A DNA stretch of 64,000 bases from Taxillus chinensis (taxonomy: Eukaryota; Streptophyta; Magnoliopsida; Santalales; Loranthaceae): positions 22,067,894-22,131,893 of the forward strand of contig CM042087.1 of NCBI GenBank assembly GCA_023512835.1, in the 5' to 3' direction. Within the stretch, counting starts at the first letter, position 1. Each line of letters opens with the position of its first letter. The notes beneath the pieces were generated by a model. It saw only the letters and a list, made by a program, of their open reading frames with translations. It was not told the DNA's origin and searched no databases. Below are positions 1-11,846 of the stretch, piece after piece. The translations under genes were made by a program, and so were the position numbers.

Positions 1-3000
1 GGTGATACTTCCGCAATCGGGACACGTGAAACACGTTGTGCACTCGACTCACCCGCGGTGGTAACGCTAACCGGTAGGCCACAGGCCCTACACGATCCAG
101 AATCTCAAAAGGACCAATAAACCGCGGAGATAGCTTGGAACCCCGCCCAAACCGTCGATGACCACGTCGTGGAGAGACACGAAGGAACACATGATCACCA
201 ACGAGAAAACTCCAAAGGTCGCCGTCGCTGATCCGCATAAGATCTTGCCGACTCGAGCCGCCAACAAACGCCGATGAATCAACTTGACCTTCTCGGTAGC
301 CTCTTGAACCAACTGCGGTCCCAAGAGAGCTGTCTCCCCCACCTCGGTCCAACACAAAGGGGATCGACACGGCCGTCCATACAACGCCTCAAAAGGAGCC
401 ATCCCAATGGATGCTTGATAACCGTTGTTGTAGGCAAACTCCACCAAAGGAAGGTGAGTTGCCCACGAACCCCCAAAGTCTAACACACAGGCCCGTAACA
501 TGTCCTCCAAAGTCCGATTCGTCCTCTCTGTCCGGCCGTCGGTCTCAGGGTGAAAGGCTGTACTCAAGTGAAGCTTGGTCCCCATAGCCTCCTGCAAACC
601 TGCCTGAAACGGGAAGTGAACCTCGAATCCCGGTCCGAGACAACCGATGATGGTACGCCATGCGGTCTCACAATCTCGTTCATGTACGGTGACTCAAGGT
701 CCCAACAGAGTCCCGCTCGCGAACAACAAGGAAATGGGCCGACTTTGTGAGTCGATCCACAATCACCCAAATCATATCCTTCCTCCCGGTGGTGGGTGGA
801 AGACCGGTCACAAAATCCATCGCTATATGGTCCCACTTCCACTCCGCTATGGGCAAGGGCCGTAACATGCCCGCCGGCCGCCGATGCTCAACCTTCACCT
901 GCCGACACGTGAGGCACCGCGAAACAAAGGCAGCCACATCGCGTTTCATCCCAGGCCACCAAAAATGTGCCCGAAGCGCATGATACATCTTCGTACCCCC
1001 CTGGATGCACAGCAACTCTAGACCGGTGGAACTCCCTCATCACCTCATCCCCGAGGGAAGAAGCCACGACCAACCGCCCCTGAAATGACAACTCATGCTC
1101 AGGACCTTCGTCCGGTCCCCAGATAGCTCCCCAGCCTCAATACGGGCACGGAGAACCTCACACTCAATGTCACCCAGTTGTTCCTCCCGGACGCGCTGGT
1201 ACAACTCAGGCACAACCACCAAAGGACTCGGGACTGTCCCACCATCACGAACAACATGCCGCACTGCAACATTGCCAACCGCTCCATCGCCTTCCACTCT
1301 CTCACGGCCACCTCGGCTTTCCCTTTTCTCGCTCAATGCATCGCCCACAACATTACCCTTGCCCGGGGTATAGGCAAGAGTAAAATCAAAAGTCTGCAAA
1401 TACTCCACCCATCTCCTTTGCCTCAAATTCAAGTCCTTCGAGTAAAGATGTACCGAAGGCTCTTGTGATCCGAGAACACCACAAACTTTTCCCCCCAAGA
1501 GGTAGTGCTGCCAACTTTTCAGGGCGAAGATGACAGCAGCTAACTCAAGGTCATGAGTAGGATAATTCTCGCTCATGAGGCTTCAATTGCCTTGACCCAT
1601 AAGCTACCACACCGTGCTCCCGCATAAGCACACACCCCAAACCAACCCTGGACGCATCACAATACACTTCATATGGAATATCCTCCCGAGGTAACCTCAA
1701 CACAGGTGCAGTGGTCAAACGGGTTTTGAGAGTCTCAAACGCCTGCTGACACTTGTCTGTCCACTCAAATTTCACTCCTTTCCTAGTCAACGCCGTCATA
1801 GGAGCCGCCAAACGGGAGAACCCCTCTACAAAACGACGATAGTACCCCGCCAAACCAAGAAAACTACGGATCTCAAAAACGTTGGTTGGTCTCGCCCACG
1901 ATGCCACGGCCTCAATCTTGGCTGGGTCCACCCTAACTCCCTCAGCTGACACCACATGGCCAAGAAAGTGAACCTCCTGACCAAAACTCACACTTGCTAA
2001 ACTTAGCAAACAGTGCTGGTCCCTCAAGGTTTGCAACACTTGTTGCCAAGTGCTCCACATGTTCCCTTTCAGTCTTGGAATACACCAAGATATCGTCGAT
2101 AAACACCACCACGAACGAGTCTAGGTATGGAGCAAAGACTTGGTTCATCAAATGCATGAACACTGCTGGCGCATTAGTGAGCCCAAAAGGCATCACTACC
2201 CACTCATAATGCCCATACTGCACCGAAAAGCCGTCTTAGGGATGTCCTCCTCCCTAACCCCGAGCTGGTGATACCCCGACCGTAAATCTATTTTGGAAAA
2301 CCACTTGGCCCCACTCAATTGGTCAAACAGGTCATCTATCCGAGGCAACGGGTACTTGTTCTTCACGGTCACCGAATTCGACTTCCTGTAGTCGATGCGA
2401 GAGACGAAGCGTGCCATCGGCCTTCTTAGCAAAGAGCACCGGAGCACCCCAAGGTGAGGTACTTGGTCTAATATACCCCTGGCCCACCAACTCCTCGATT
2501 TGCCTCTGAAGCTCCCTCGGCCGGGCTGGCCCCATACGATACGCTACTTGGGAAATCGGACCCATCCCCGGCACCAACTCAATGGTGAACTCCACACTCC
2601 TCTTAGGTGGCAAACTCCTCAACCGCTCAGGAAAAACATCCTGAAATTGGTCCACAACAACGGGCCACACCCTCTTTTCTACCTTACCCTCCTCAGAAAG
2701 GTCAGGGCCGCTAACCTGTGGGTAATGGCACCCCACTGGTCCAACATCGGCCCGGCCCGACTCGCCTCACAATCCCACTCCCCCTGCAGGGTGCAAGAGG
2801 TCCCCTGCAGGTGTCACGAAGGTCACACGCCGCCGATAACAATCTATCTTGGCCTGGAAAGCCAAAAGCCAATCCATACCCAAGATCAGGTCGAACGTCC
2901 TCAAAGGCATCACATGCAAGTCAAAACTCGGCTCCACCTCGCCTATGGTTAACACACGGTCACGACACACTCGCCGTACCTCAATCATGCCTCCCACCTG

Positions 3001-3110
3001 GAGACTCTACAACTAGGGGCCTCGCGGCCTCCACACAGGCTAACCCCAAGCCGTCTATTACAAGCTCAAGAACAAACGAACATGATGCACCCGTATCGAA
3101 AAGAACGAAG
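1..3110 (-). pseudogene. pol: G1 pol (protease-RT-RNase H-integrase), broken
   Basis: Read right to left. Protease active site DTGAS lies near 3095. A one-base frameshift near 2995 precedes the segment ending [18 protein letters not shown] motifs include [25 protein letters not shown] and FIDDILVYS (about 2110). RNase H/integrase motifs are LRQRRWVEYLQTFDF, HFWWPGMKRDV with CLTCRQVK (HHCC finger), [19 protein letters not shown] and the Glu-bearing [19 protein letters not shown], so the D-D-E residues are present. The frame changes at least eight times between 3110 and 1. The window cuts it at the integrase C-terminus, in [10 protein letters not shown] near the left edge. Confidence 0.92.
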
Positions 3111-3479
3111 CTAAGGTACGGGAGATCAAGAGGGTACCTCTAACCACCGAGTGGTCTGCTCCACCCTCGGCTGGTGGGGGTGGTAACTCGGCCTCCTCCT
3201 GGTACGTCGCCTCCAAGCGCAAACACCCTCCCCTTGGCCCGTGCCGGTGGTCGGCTCACTCACCTGGGCGCTTCCCGCCAAGGTTGCCTCCCGCTTCGGC
3301 TGCTGCCGCTCCGGCCTCCCCCGAGGTCGGGTCCGATTCGATCTGCCCGACTAGCCGGCCACCGACGAGCCGGTCTCTCTGGCTGGTGCACGAAAACCGG
3401 CATCACTCCTTGTCCTGGATGTCATGCCTCCAACTCCCCTGTTGCCACTCCGGCAAACCCGGCTCGAGATGGCCCTCTT

Positions 3480-4556
3480 GTCCACATCTATGGCATTTCC
3501 GGTCCCTCTTTGGACACTCCTTTCTCAAGTGGCCTTGCTCCCCCCACCAGTAACAACCGCCGGGGAGACCCCCTCTTTGGACCGCCCCGTCGCCACCGCC
3601 AAAGCTAGACCTCCCTTGGGTTCACCAATGTCTGTCCCCTGCCGCGGAAAGGAACCGCTATCCCTCTCCTCCGTCTTGAGCCTCTTGGACCCTGCATCTC
3701 GATCAGGCCCACTCGCAACCGGCGCCCCTGATGGGCCTGCCTCCCATCATCCGGTTCTCTCTCGCCTATACGGGCCGTCTCCACGGCCTCAAGATAGGTC
3801 CTCAAGCGTAGAATCGCCACCCTCTCCCTAAGGGCTGGCCTGAGACCCAAGGTGAACTTGTGGGCCTTCAGGTCCTCCCTTACCACAGCTCCAGGAGCAA
3901 ACCTACTCAATCTCCGGAACTCCCGCTCATATTCAGGTACCGTCTTGGATCCCCGCTTCAAGCCGCCAAATTCTTCCCTCTTCGCCATCTCACTAATCTG
4001 GGAAGAACTCATCTTGGAAGAGTTGCAAGAACTCCTCCCAAAACATGAGTTGCACCGCACGGCTCCCCGCAACACTCGTCCACCACTCCAAAGCGTCCCT
4101 CTCCAGTGCCCGAGTGCCGGCCGCACCTTATCCTCCTCCCTGGGCAGGAGAAAGGAGAACACATGCTCAATCTGCCTCAACCACTACTCGGCTACCACAG
4201 GGTCTTCTCCCCCCTTAAATCGCGGAGGTTGTTCCTTTCGGAACCGTGTCACCACGTCATCCTCCGCACGGGTCGGTACACCACCCAGCGAACTCTCACG
4301 CTCACGAGGCGGCTCTCCCACCGGTGGTGGTGGTGGTGGCACCACCTGCCGTGTCGCCATCTCACGGCGCACCTCCTCCCGAACATCCCGCCGGAGTCCC
4401 TCCCGAAGCTCTCGTACCTCCGGCCGGATGCCTTCTTGTAGCCGTGCCAGGTAGCAACGCATGCCCTCCAACGGATGGTCCCGCACCCGGACCCTCATGG
4501 GCAGATGACTCATCGGCCATCGCCCCGGACGCACGTGTCACTCTCCTCGGTGGCAT
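3480..4556 (-). pseudogene. gag: G1 gag (capsid and nucleocapsid), broken
   Basis: The likely start is the ATG at 4556 (MPPRRVTRASG, a common gag start in this group). The frame shifts near 4480, then reads through an Arg/Glu-rich segment, a Pro run and the motif VVTRFRKEQPPRFKGG. A TAG at 4181-4183 replaces the Gln expected before WLRQIEHVFSF. Two zinc knuckles follow near 3420-3575: CYWWGEQGHLRKEC has Trp in place of the second Cys, and CHRCGQEGH lacks the last Cys. Gag packages the element RNA. This copy cannot make the full protein in one frame. Confidence 0.85.
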
Positions 4557-4972
4557 TCTTACTACATGAAGTAAGATGCACAAACGTCGAACGCGTTTGA
4601 CTACTAACAAGTTGACTACCTCTACCTCATTATCAAGTCAAGCCGTACATGGCATTACACACATTTTAACCATTGCATCAACCAATATTGCACACAGCAC
4701 AGTCCACATTGTAGTCATACCCAAGGCATTCCAAGAATATTCAGAGTTGCACAGGTCACACATAATCATGTTATGCACATCCTTCGCACATGACAACAAA
4801 TGCAACTAGTGCCCTAATGCCAATGCATGCAAATCCTACCACAAGACCGGACTACCCTAAGCACACCTTGGAGGCTCAAAGAGGACCATGTTGATCAGGC
4901 ATGTCCCTCCAGGCTCCTCCAAAGGACTCAAGATAACCAAGTCCGCCCACTACCCTAGGCCAACTAGACCAT
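4557..4972 (-). other. G1 untranslated leader between PBS and gag
   Basis: About 415 bases between the PBS and the gag ATG hold no recognisable coding sequence. This is the position of the packaging leader in LTR retrotransposons. Small open frames here have no family similarity I recognise. Confidence 0.6.
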
Positions 4973-4984
4973 GCTCTGATACCA
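4973..4984 (-). other. Primer binding site of G1
   Basis: The minus-strand sequence is TGGTATCAGAGC, complementary to the 3' end of plant initiator tRNA-Met, the usual minus-strand primer for plant LTR retrotransposons. It is separated from the LTR end by three bases (TAT). This fixes the orientation of G1. Confidence 0.93.
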
Positions 4985-4987
4985 TAT

Positions 4988-6733
4988 TGTCACGCCCGGA
5001 TTTCCAACCCGAGGAAACCGGTACGTGACTTCCCTTTTACCCACACGGAGGGCAAAGGGGTTAGGATACAAATCAAGAATTTAACATTTTAAACATTCAC
5101 AACACATTCAAGAAAAATAAAGTCCATCAAAGCAGTCCACAAAACAAATCAGTCTTTATTACAAAGTCCTCTTTTCAATCCATCCCCATTGGGGTTACAT
5201 CGATTCCCATAAAAATAACATAAACAAGTAAAGTGAATAAGGCCTTCCACCTTGGAGTCCCACCTAACGCCTCGTAGGTTCCTGTAAAGAAAACAACATG
5301 GTAGGAGGGGTGAGCAACCACAACTCAGTAGGGATCATGTCTCCCCAACCCATCCCATGCACCTAACATCTACATGCCTTGTGTACAAGTCTTTGTGTCG
5401 TGATACAATCATTCCACCAGATGTAATTTCAGGCTATAGCAACAAACATAATCATACACAAGCTGGTACATAAACACTCCCGGGCTTCCACGACCACCGG
5501 GTCCCAAGAACGATCCCGGGCTTCCACGGCCACCGAGTTCCACAAAACAGTCCCGGGGTTCCACGGCCACACGGGTTCCACAAAAACAGTCCCGGGCTTC
5601 CACACCCACCGGGTGTACAAGCAAACACGCAAGCACATAAGGCCATACAGGCATAACATCAAACACTTAATATGCTTAGTCACACGGAAATAACGTCGAA
5701 CACTTAGCATGCATATATTCACAGGCTTACAAACCCGACCACACACGACTATTATTCCAAACATATAATATACATAGCCTCACAGGCATTATTTCAAACA
5801 CGTTCGAGCATACACACAGGCATATTCATACAGGCATATCCACACCGGCATTTTATCAAACACTTAACATGCACCAACCACCCAATCTCGGAAATCACAC
5901 CAAAACGCCATCGAAGGCCAACATTCATATAGGAGGTCACACCTATATGAATTTACATATAAATAATATAACAGATATAACTCATATTCTGCCCTAGGAC
6001 CCTAGGACGAGAGGAGGACTTAGGAAGAACAGAACCCCTACCTCAAGGAAAACGCAACAACACAAAGAACGGTCCGATCCCAAGCCGAACGCCGTCCACC
6101 CACGAAGCACCGACCACCCACGCAAGACGCCCGGCAGCAACCAGGAGCTCTCCTTCCCTCTCTCTCTCTCTCTGCGACGCTGGTGAAGCAACAAACCCTA
6201 AACCTAAAACAGAGGGACTCCTCCTCCTTATATAGACAACACAACATCAAAACGACGTAGTTTTGATTAAGTGAATCCCAGGATCAAAACGACGTAGTTT
6301 TGATCACACAAGTTACCACCTTTCCGCACCCATATAGGCCAAAATACTCGGAATTTCAACATGGTCCTTTGGAGAAAGTTCCTTAGAATGACAAAACCAA
6401 GGGAACCATGCAAAAATATGGTCGCACGCCAATTTGCACGTGAATTCCCAATTCACGTGCAACTCCATATGAACTCCAAATGCTCTCAAACTTCACCCCT
6501 AGCCTCCTTGCATCATTTGGAAGACAATTACTCTTGCACGTGAATTGGACCCATATCACGTGCACCTCACATACATGTCCATTTGGCCTGAAACTTCGTG
6601 ATAGATAGAGGACATCATTCTAAGCATCTTTCCTTTTGCACGTGAATTCATTGGAGTCCATTTACTAGGTCAAAATCTAGAAAAACTCTACTCGGGAGGC
6701 AAAACCGACTAACTCAAGGTACGGGTCCTTACA
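4988..6733 (-). repeat. 5' LTR of G1 (1746 bp)
   Basis: On the minus strand it starts TGTAAGGACCCG and ends GGGCGTGACA, the canonical TG...CA ends, with the PBS 3 nt beyond. A minus-strand TATA box (TATATAAG) lies at 6235-6228, followed by a leader with a (GA)n run (plus-strand CT run near 6155-6173). U3 holds two copies of the palindrome CAAAACGACGTAGTTTTG (6248-6265, 6285-6302) and G-box hairpins around 6434-6560. Near 5470-5620 there are repeats of a phrase containing CCCGGGCTTCCAC. Confidence 0.88.
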
Positions 6734-7700
6734 CGTGGTGACGCGTTTCCGGAAGGAACACCCACCAAGGTTCAAGGGAGGAGCCGAACCTCCGCGCAAG
6801 AGAGCATTGGCTACGCCAGATAGAGCACATATTCTCTTTTCTCCGACCCCAGGAGGAAGATAAAGTGAGGCTGGCAATCCGCCAGTTGGAAGAAGAAGCC
6901 CTGGAGTGGTGGCTGAGCATATCAGGGAGCCGGGACATGGAGGCCATGTCCTGGGATGAGTTCCTCCAGCTATTTCATGAGGAATTCTTCCCAGAGTCGC
7001 TGCGGTGGCAGAAAAGGGAAGAGTTCAGCAGCTTGAAGCAGGGCTCACGCTTAGTGGCTGAGTACGAGTGGGACTTTAGAGGACTGAGTCGGTTTGCCCC
7101 AGAGGCAATATCTAGAGAGGATCTGAAGGCCCATAAATTTACCATGGGACTCAGACCTGCCCTGAAGCAAAGGGTAGAAATGCTGAGGTTGAAAACTTAT
7201 GCAGAAGTCGTTAACATAGCCAAAATTATTGAGAGAGGATTGGAGGAGGGAAGACAAGCTCATCAAGAGCGGCTGGGACAGAGTGGACGTGACAAGCAAG
7301 GGGATTCTAAGAGACAAAAGGTTGAGTCTGGGAGTGAGACTTTTCCCAAGGACCGGGGCCAAGCTTCAATGGCTCCACCGCGGTCCCGTAGTTTTGGAGG
7401 ACTGGGTGGCTTAGCTGTGAGTTTTCCCAGAGAGTGTGCTTATTGTGGCCAGTCAAGACACCTGAAACGTGAGTGCCCCAAACAGCACCTGTCGTGTCAT
7501 GGCTGTGGGAAGATAGGGCACCTTAGAACGGTGTGTTTCAGTAAGGGGAGCAGTCGGGGAGCTAGGAGTGTGACACAAGGAGGTAGGGTAGGGACCCAAT
7601 CTCAAGCCCCAGCTCCGAGGCCAACACGTTTGTGGCAACCCAGTCAGGCCGATTCCAACTATGCCAAAACACAAGGAGGATCGGAGGGGCGTCCAAGTGG
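6734..7700 (+). pseudogene. gag: G2 gag with two intact zinc knuckles (N-terminus missing)
   Basis: It starts within VTRFRKEHPPRFKGGAEP, shifts frame by one base near 6780, then reads open through WLRQIEHIFSFL, EALEWWLSISGSRD, WDEFLQLFHEEFFPESLRWQ and FTMGLRPALKQRVEMLRL, all capsid-type gag motifs of chromoviruses. Two complete CX2CX4HX4C knuckles follow at about 7435-7540: CAYCGQSRHLKREC and CHGCGKIGHLRTVC. The downstream Ser/Gln/Gly-rich linker joins protease in the same frame. Gag would form the virus-like particle and bind RNA. The loss of the start to G1 makes this copy non-functional. Confidence 0.9.
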
Positions 7701-10700
7701 ACTCCAGGCTGGAGCTAAAGGGAAGGCTGTAGAGGCAAGTGCTAGGGCGAGTCAAGGCAGAGCGTACGCGTTTACCTCAGCACCCGCAGAGGGGGAGGAC
7801 CTTCCATCACCCTCCGAGGACGGCGGAGTCGGGTCTTCAGTAGTACGAGGTACTATTTTACTATCTCGTACTGTAGTTGCTGTACTGTTTGATACCGGAG
7901 CATCGTGCTCCCTAATTGCGGAGTCTTTGGTTGAGGGCCTTGGACTTGTTTGTGTGAGGGCTGATAGGCCTCTGTGTTGAGTCACCTATGGGAGGAACGG
8001 TGACAATAAACCGTGTATGTCGTGAATGCGTACTTACAATTGAAGAAGTTGAACTCCAATTTGATCTTTATGTGATGCCTATGAGGACATTCGATTTGAT
8101 TCTGGGAATGGATTGGTTGTTGGCCTTTCAGGCTAAGATTGACTGCTATAGACGACGAGTGTCGTTTACTTCACCCACAGGAACTTCCTGTACTATAGTG
8201 GGTGAATGGGATAAGAATACCGGAAGAGCAGGGCCAATGAGAGAGCTATGGGGTAATATTACCCATAGACTTGCCACTCTAACCTTCGAGGAGGAAGGTA
8301 ACTTAGAGAAAAGAGCGTGGCCTGATGTGGTTGAGAACTTCCAGGATGTGTTCCCTGGAGAGTTAGTGGAATTACCTCCACACAGGAGTACTGAGTTCAC
8401 AATTGAACTAGTACCTGAGGTGGGACCTATCTCCCAAGTGGCATATCGGATGGGACCTGCTGAATTGAGAGAGCTACAAAAGCAAATAAAGGAGCTTGGA
8501 GATAAAGGCTTCATTCGCCCAAGTACATCACCTTGGGGTGCACCAGTACTGTTTGCTAAGAAGGCAAACGGGTCGTTAAGACTCTGTATTGACTACCGAA
8601 AGCTGAACCAAGTGATGGTAAAGAATAAATACCCGTTACCGAGGATTGATGACTTATTCGACCAACTGAGTGGAGCACGGTGGTTTTCGAAAATTGATCT
8701 CCGTTCGGGGTACCATCAGCTGAGGGTCAGGAGGGAGGATATCCCTAAGACTGCATTCAGGTGCAGATACGGGCACTATGAGTAGCTAGTGATGCCTTTT
8801 GGGCTTACGAACGCACCGGCAGTGTTTATGCATCTAATGAACCAGGTATTTGCCCCATATTTGGATTCCTTCGTAGTGGTGTTCATTGATGACATCCTCG
8901 TATATTCTAAGACCCAAGAGGAGCATGGGGAACATCTGACCGTGGTGTTGCAGACACTACGAAATCATCAGTTATATGCTAAATTTAGTAAGTGTGACTT
9001 TTGGATGAGAGAGGTGCATTTCCTTGGGCACGTGGTATCTACCGAAGGAGTAAGAGTGGACCCAACCAAGATTGAGTCTGTATCATCTTGGAAGAGGCCC
9101 ACTAATGTCTTTGAGATCCGCAGTTTCTTGGGACTGGCGGGATATTACCGGCGCTTCGTGGAAGGGTTTTCACGGTTGGCAGCACCGATGACAGCCCTGA
9201 CACGGAAAGGAGCCAAATTTGAGTGGACGGACAAGTGTCAGAAAGCTTTCGAGGAATTGAAAACTCGACTGACCACTGCACCTGTGTTGAGTCTACCACA
9301 AGAGGGAGTGCCTTATGAGGTATATTGTGATGCGTCCCGAGTTGGACTGGGATGTGTTCTGATGCAAGAATGCAAAGTCATAGCTTATGGCTCACGAAAG
9401 CTAAAGCCCCATGAGCAAAATTAGCCAACACACGACCTGGAGTTGGCAACGGTGATTTTTGCCTTAAAGTTGTGGCAACACTATTTGTTGGGGGAGAAAT
9501 TTGTGGTGTACACGGACCACAAAAGCCTGCAATATATTTTCACCCAAAGAGACCTGAACCTGAGACAGAGGAGATGGGTAGAGTACCTGCAGATGTTCGA
9601 TTTCACACTCTCCTATACACCTGGAAAAGGGAATGTCGTTGCTGACGCACTAAGTAGAAAGGGCAAAGCTGAGATTTCCATTAGAGAATGGAAAATGATG
9701 GAACAGCTAGCAGTACTTCAGGTACAGCCTGATCTTAGCAGTGGGAAGGCAGTCCTGTGCCCTATCACTGTGATGCCAGAATTATACCAACGTGTCTGTG
9801 ATGGACAGTTGGGAGACGTGGACTGTGAGGTAATCCGGGCCCAGATAGAGGCTGATGAGCTGTCCGAAGAGTGGACAGAAGGAGCTGAACACGAGTTGAG
9901 GTTTCAGGGGCGTTTGATAGTTCCACCCTTCCTTCGAGAGAATTTGATGAGGGAATTTCATCATTCCCGTTTGGTTGTACACCCAGGGGGGACAAAGATG
10001 TATCATGCCGTGAGAGCACAGTTCTGGTGGCCGGGACTGAAGAAGAGCGTAGCAGGATTTGTTTCCAGGTGCCTCACTTGTCAGCAAGTCAAGGCAGAGC
10101 ACCAACGACCTGCGGGTCAATTGCAGCCCTTAGCTGTGGTTGAGTGGAAGTGGGAACACATTACCATGGACTTCGTGACAGGACTTCCTGCCACCTCTGG
10201 CCGGAAGGACATGATATGGGTGATTGTAGATCGTTTGATAAAATCAGCCCATTTCTTAGCTATTCGGGAGTGAGACTCCATTGGCACCTTAAGCCAGTTG
10301 TATATCAATGAAATTGTCAGATTGCATGGGGTACGCGTGTCTATCGTTTTAGACAGAGATGCACGGTTCACCTCACGTTTTTGGAGTGGCTTGCAAGAAG
10401 CCTTGGGGACACGACTCAATCTGAGTACGGCTTATCACCCCGAGACTGATGGTCAGTCAGAGAGGACCATTCAGACACTAGAAGATTTGTTGAGAGCTTG
10501 TGTGCTCGATTTTGGAGGATCGTGGGCTTCTCACCTTCCTCTGGTAGAGTTTGCCTATAATAATAGCTATCAAGCTTCTATTGGGATGGCCCCGTTTGAG
10601 GCACTGTATGGTAGACCATGTCGGTTTCCATTATGTTGGGCAGAGGCTGGAGAAGCAGCCATGTTGGGACCTCAATTGGTCCAGGAGGCTACGGCCAAGG

Positions 10701-11218
10701 TACAACTGATTAGGCAGCGCCTTCTTACAGCTCAGAGTCGACAAAAGTCTTATGCGGACCACAGACGCCGACAATTAGAGTTTTTGGTTGGAGATCATGT
10801 GTTCCTTCATGTTTCTCCATGGAAGGGACATAAGAGATTTAGAAAGGGATCCAAGTTATCTCCAAGATACATTGGACCGTTTGAGATTTTGAGCAGAGTT
10901 GGACCTGTTGCTTATAGGTTAGCCTTACCACCTAGTTTGAGCAGAGTTCACAATGTTTTCCATGTATCCCAGTTACGGGCATATCATCCAGATCCCACAC
11001 ATGTACTGGATTGGAGCTATCTGGATATTGAGGAAGATATGACAGTTATTGAGGCCCCAATCCGTATTTTGGATAGACGCGAGAAGCAGCTCCTAGGAAA
11101 GACTATCCCACTGGTTTGGGTGTTGTGGCAACACCAAGGTATGGAGGAAGAGACTTGGGAACGTGAAACTGAGATGTGTGCTCACAACCCTGATCTGTTC
11201 GAGGATGAACAACCCTAA
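7700..11218 (+). pseudogene. pol: G2 pol: protease, RT, RNase H, integrase, chromodomain-like tail
   Basis: Protease FDTGASCS (about 7890) is in frame with gag. A one-base shift near 7975 then leads to the [16 protein letters not shown] segment. RT shows [31 protein letters not shown] and [12 protein letters not shown]; RNase H shows [15 protein letters not shown]; integrase has the HHCC finger (HPGG...CLTCQQVK), MDFVTGLP, DRDARFTSRF and HPETDGQSERT. The last ~50 residues (ILDRREKQLLGK...VLWQHQGMEEETWERE) resemble the chromodomain of chromoviruses. Only three in-frame stops interrupt it: TAG 8783-8785 (Trp expected), TAG 9422-9424 (Tyr expected) and TGA 10271-10273. The last third is fully open. 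Confidence 0.93.
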
Positions 11219-11379
11219 AGGAGGGGAGGAAGGCATAAACATCAGGTACTATTGGTACTGATTTTATTTTGCTGTTACATGGGTGCTGATAAATTATTTT
11301 GCTGTTATGTATTGGTTGCATTGATTGTGGTTGTGGTTTCCTTTCAACCCCAGCTCTCTTTTCGAGGACGAAAAGTCTT

Positions 11380-11393
11380 TAAGAGGGAGAGGA
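11380..11393 (+). other. Polypurine tract of G2
   Basis: A purine run (AAGAGGGAGAGGA) directly precedes the TGTAAGG start of the 3' LTR and would prime plus-strand synthesis. A second purine block, AAAGGAGGGGAGGAAGG, lies just after the pol stop (11216-11232). Confidence 0.8.
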
Positions 11394-11800
11394 TGTAAGG
11401 ACCCGTATTTGAGGGGTCCTTGGAGTTAGCCTTGAGTAAGAGGCCTTGTTTTAGAGAATGAACATTAGCACAGTGATGTGCTCGTCAAATGGAGAATTTT
11501 GACTATTCTTGGGCTCGATTCGGAGTTCGAGGCCCTGAGGGGTATTTTGGGAATTTCACATGAATTAAAATATCCCAATTAATATATTTGAGAGTTTTAT
11601 TTAAAATATGATTTGGGCTTAATTGTTGGGCTATAGAGCTTAATGAAGTGGATTAGAAAACCTTGGTCTTTGGGCTTATAGATGATGGGCTTTAAATTAA
11701 GCAAAACTATGTCGTTTTGATTATGTGGGAAAATATATAAAGGAAAAGGGTTCAAAATTAGGGGGGTTTTCTCATTCCAAAACCCTAGCAGCCGTCACCC

Positions 11801-11846
<46 letters not shown>

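Larger units (their letters stand above)
1..6733 (-). mobile_element. Ty3/gypsy chromovirus element G1 (partial; 3' end lies left of the window)
   Basis: Read on the minus strand, the order is 5' LTR (6733-4988), PBS (4984-4973), leader, gag with zinc knuckles, protease, RT, RNase H and integrase, reaching the integrase C-terminus at the left edge. That is Ty3/gypsy order (integrase after RNase H). Close similarity to G2, which keeps a C-terminal chromodomain-like tail, suggests a chromovirus of the Tekay/Del type; the lineage is inferred. The 3' LTR is outside the window. The LTR abuts gag codons of G2 at 6734, so G1 is nested in G2. Several frameshifts and stops show it is no longer autonomous. 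Confidence 0.9.

Noticed and set aside
1..3110. Endogenous plant pararetrovirus
   Set aside because: LTR, PBS, integrase with D-D-E and a chromodomain-bearing close relative identify Ty3/gypsy chromovirus; no movement protein seen.
3174..3831. Plus-strand Pro/Ser-rich frames opposite G1 gag
   Set aside because: Antisense shadows of a GC-rich minus-strand gag; no family similarity.
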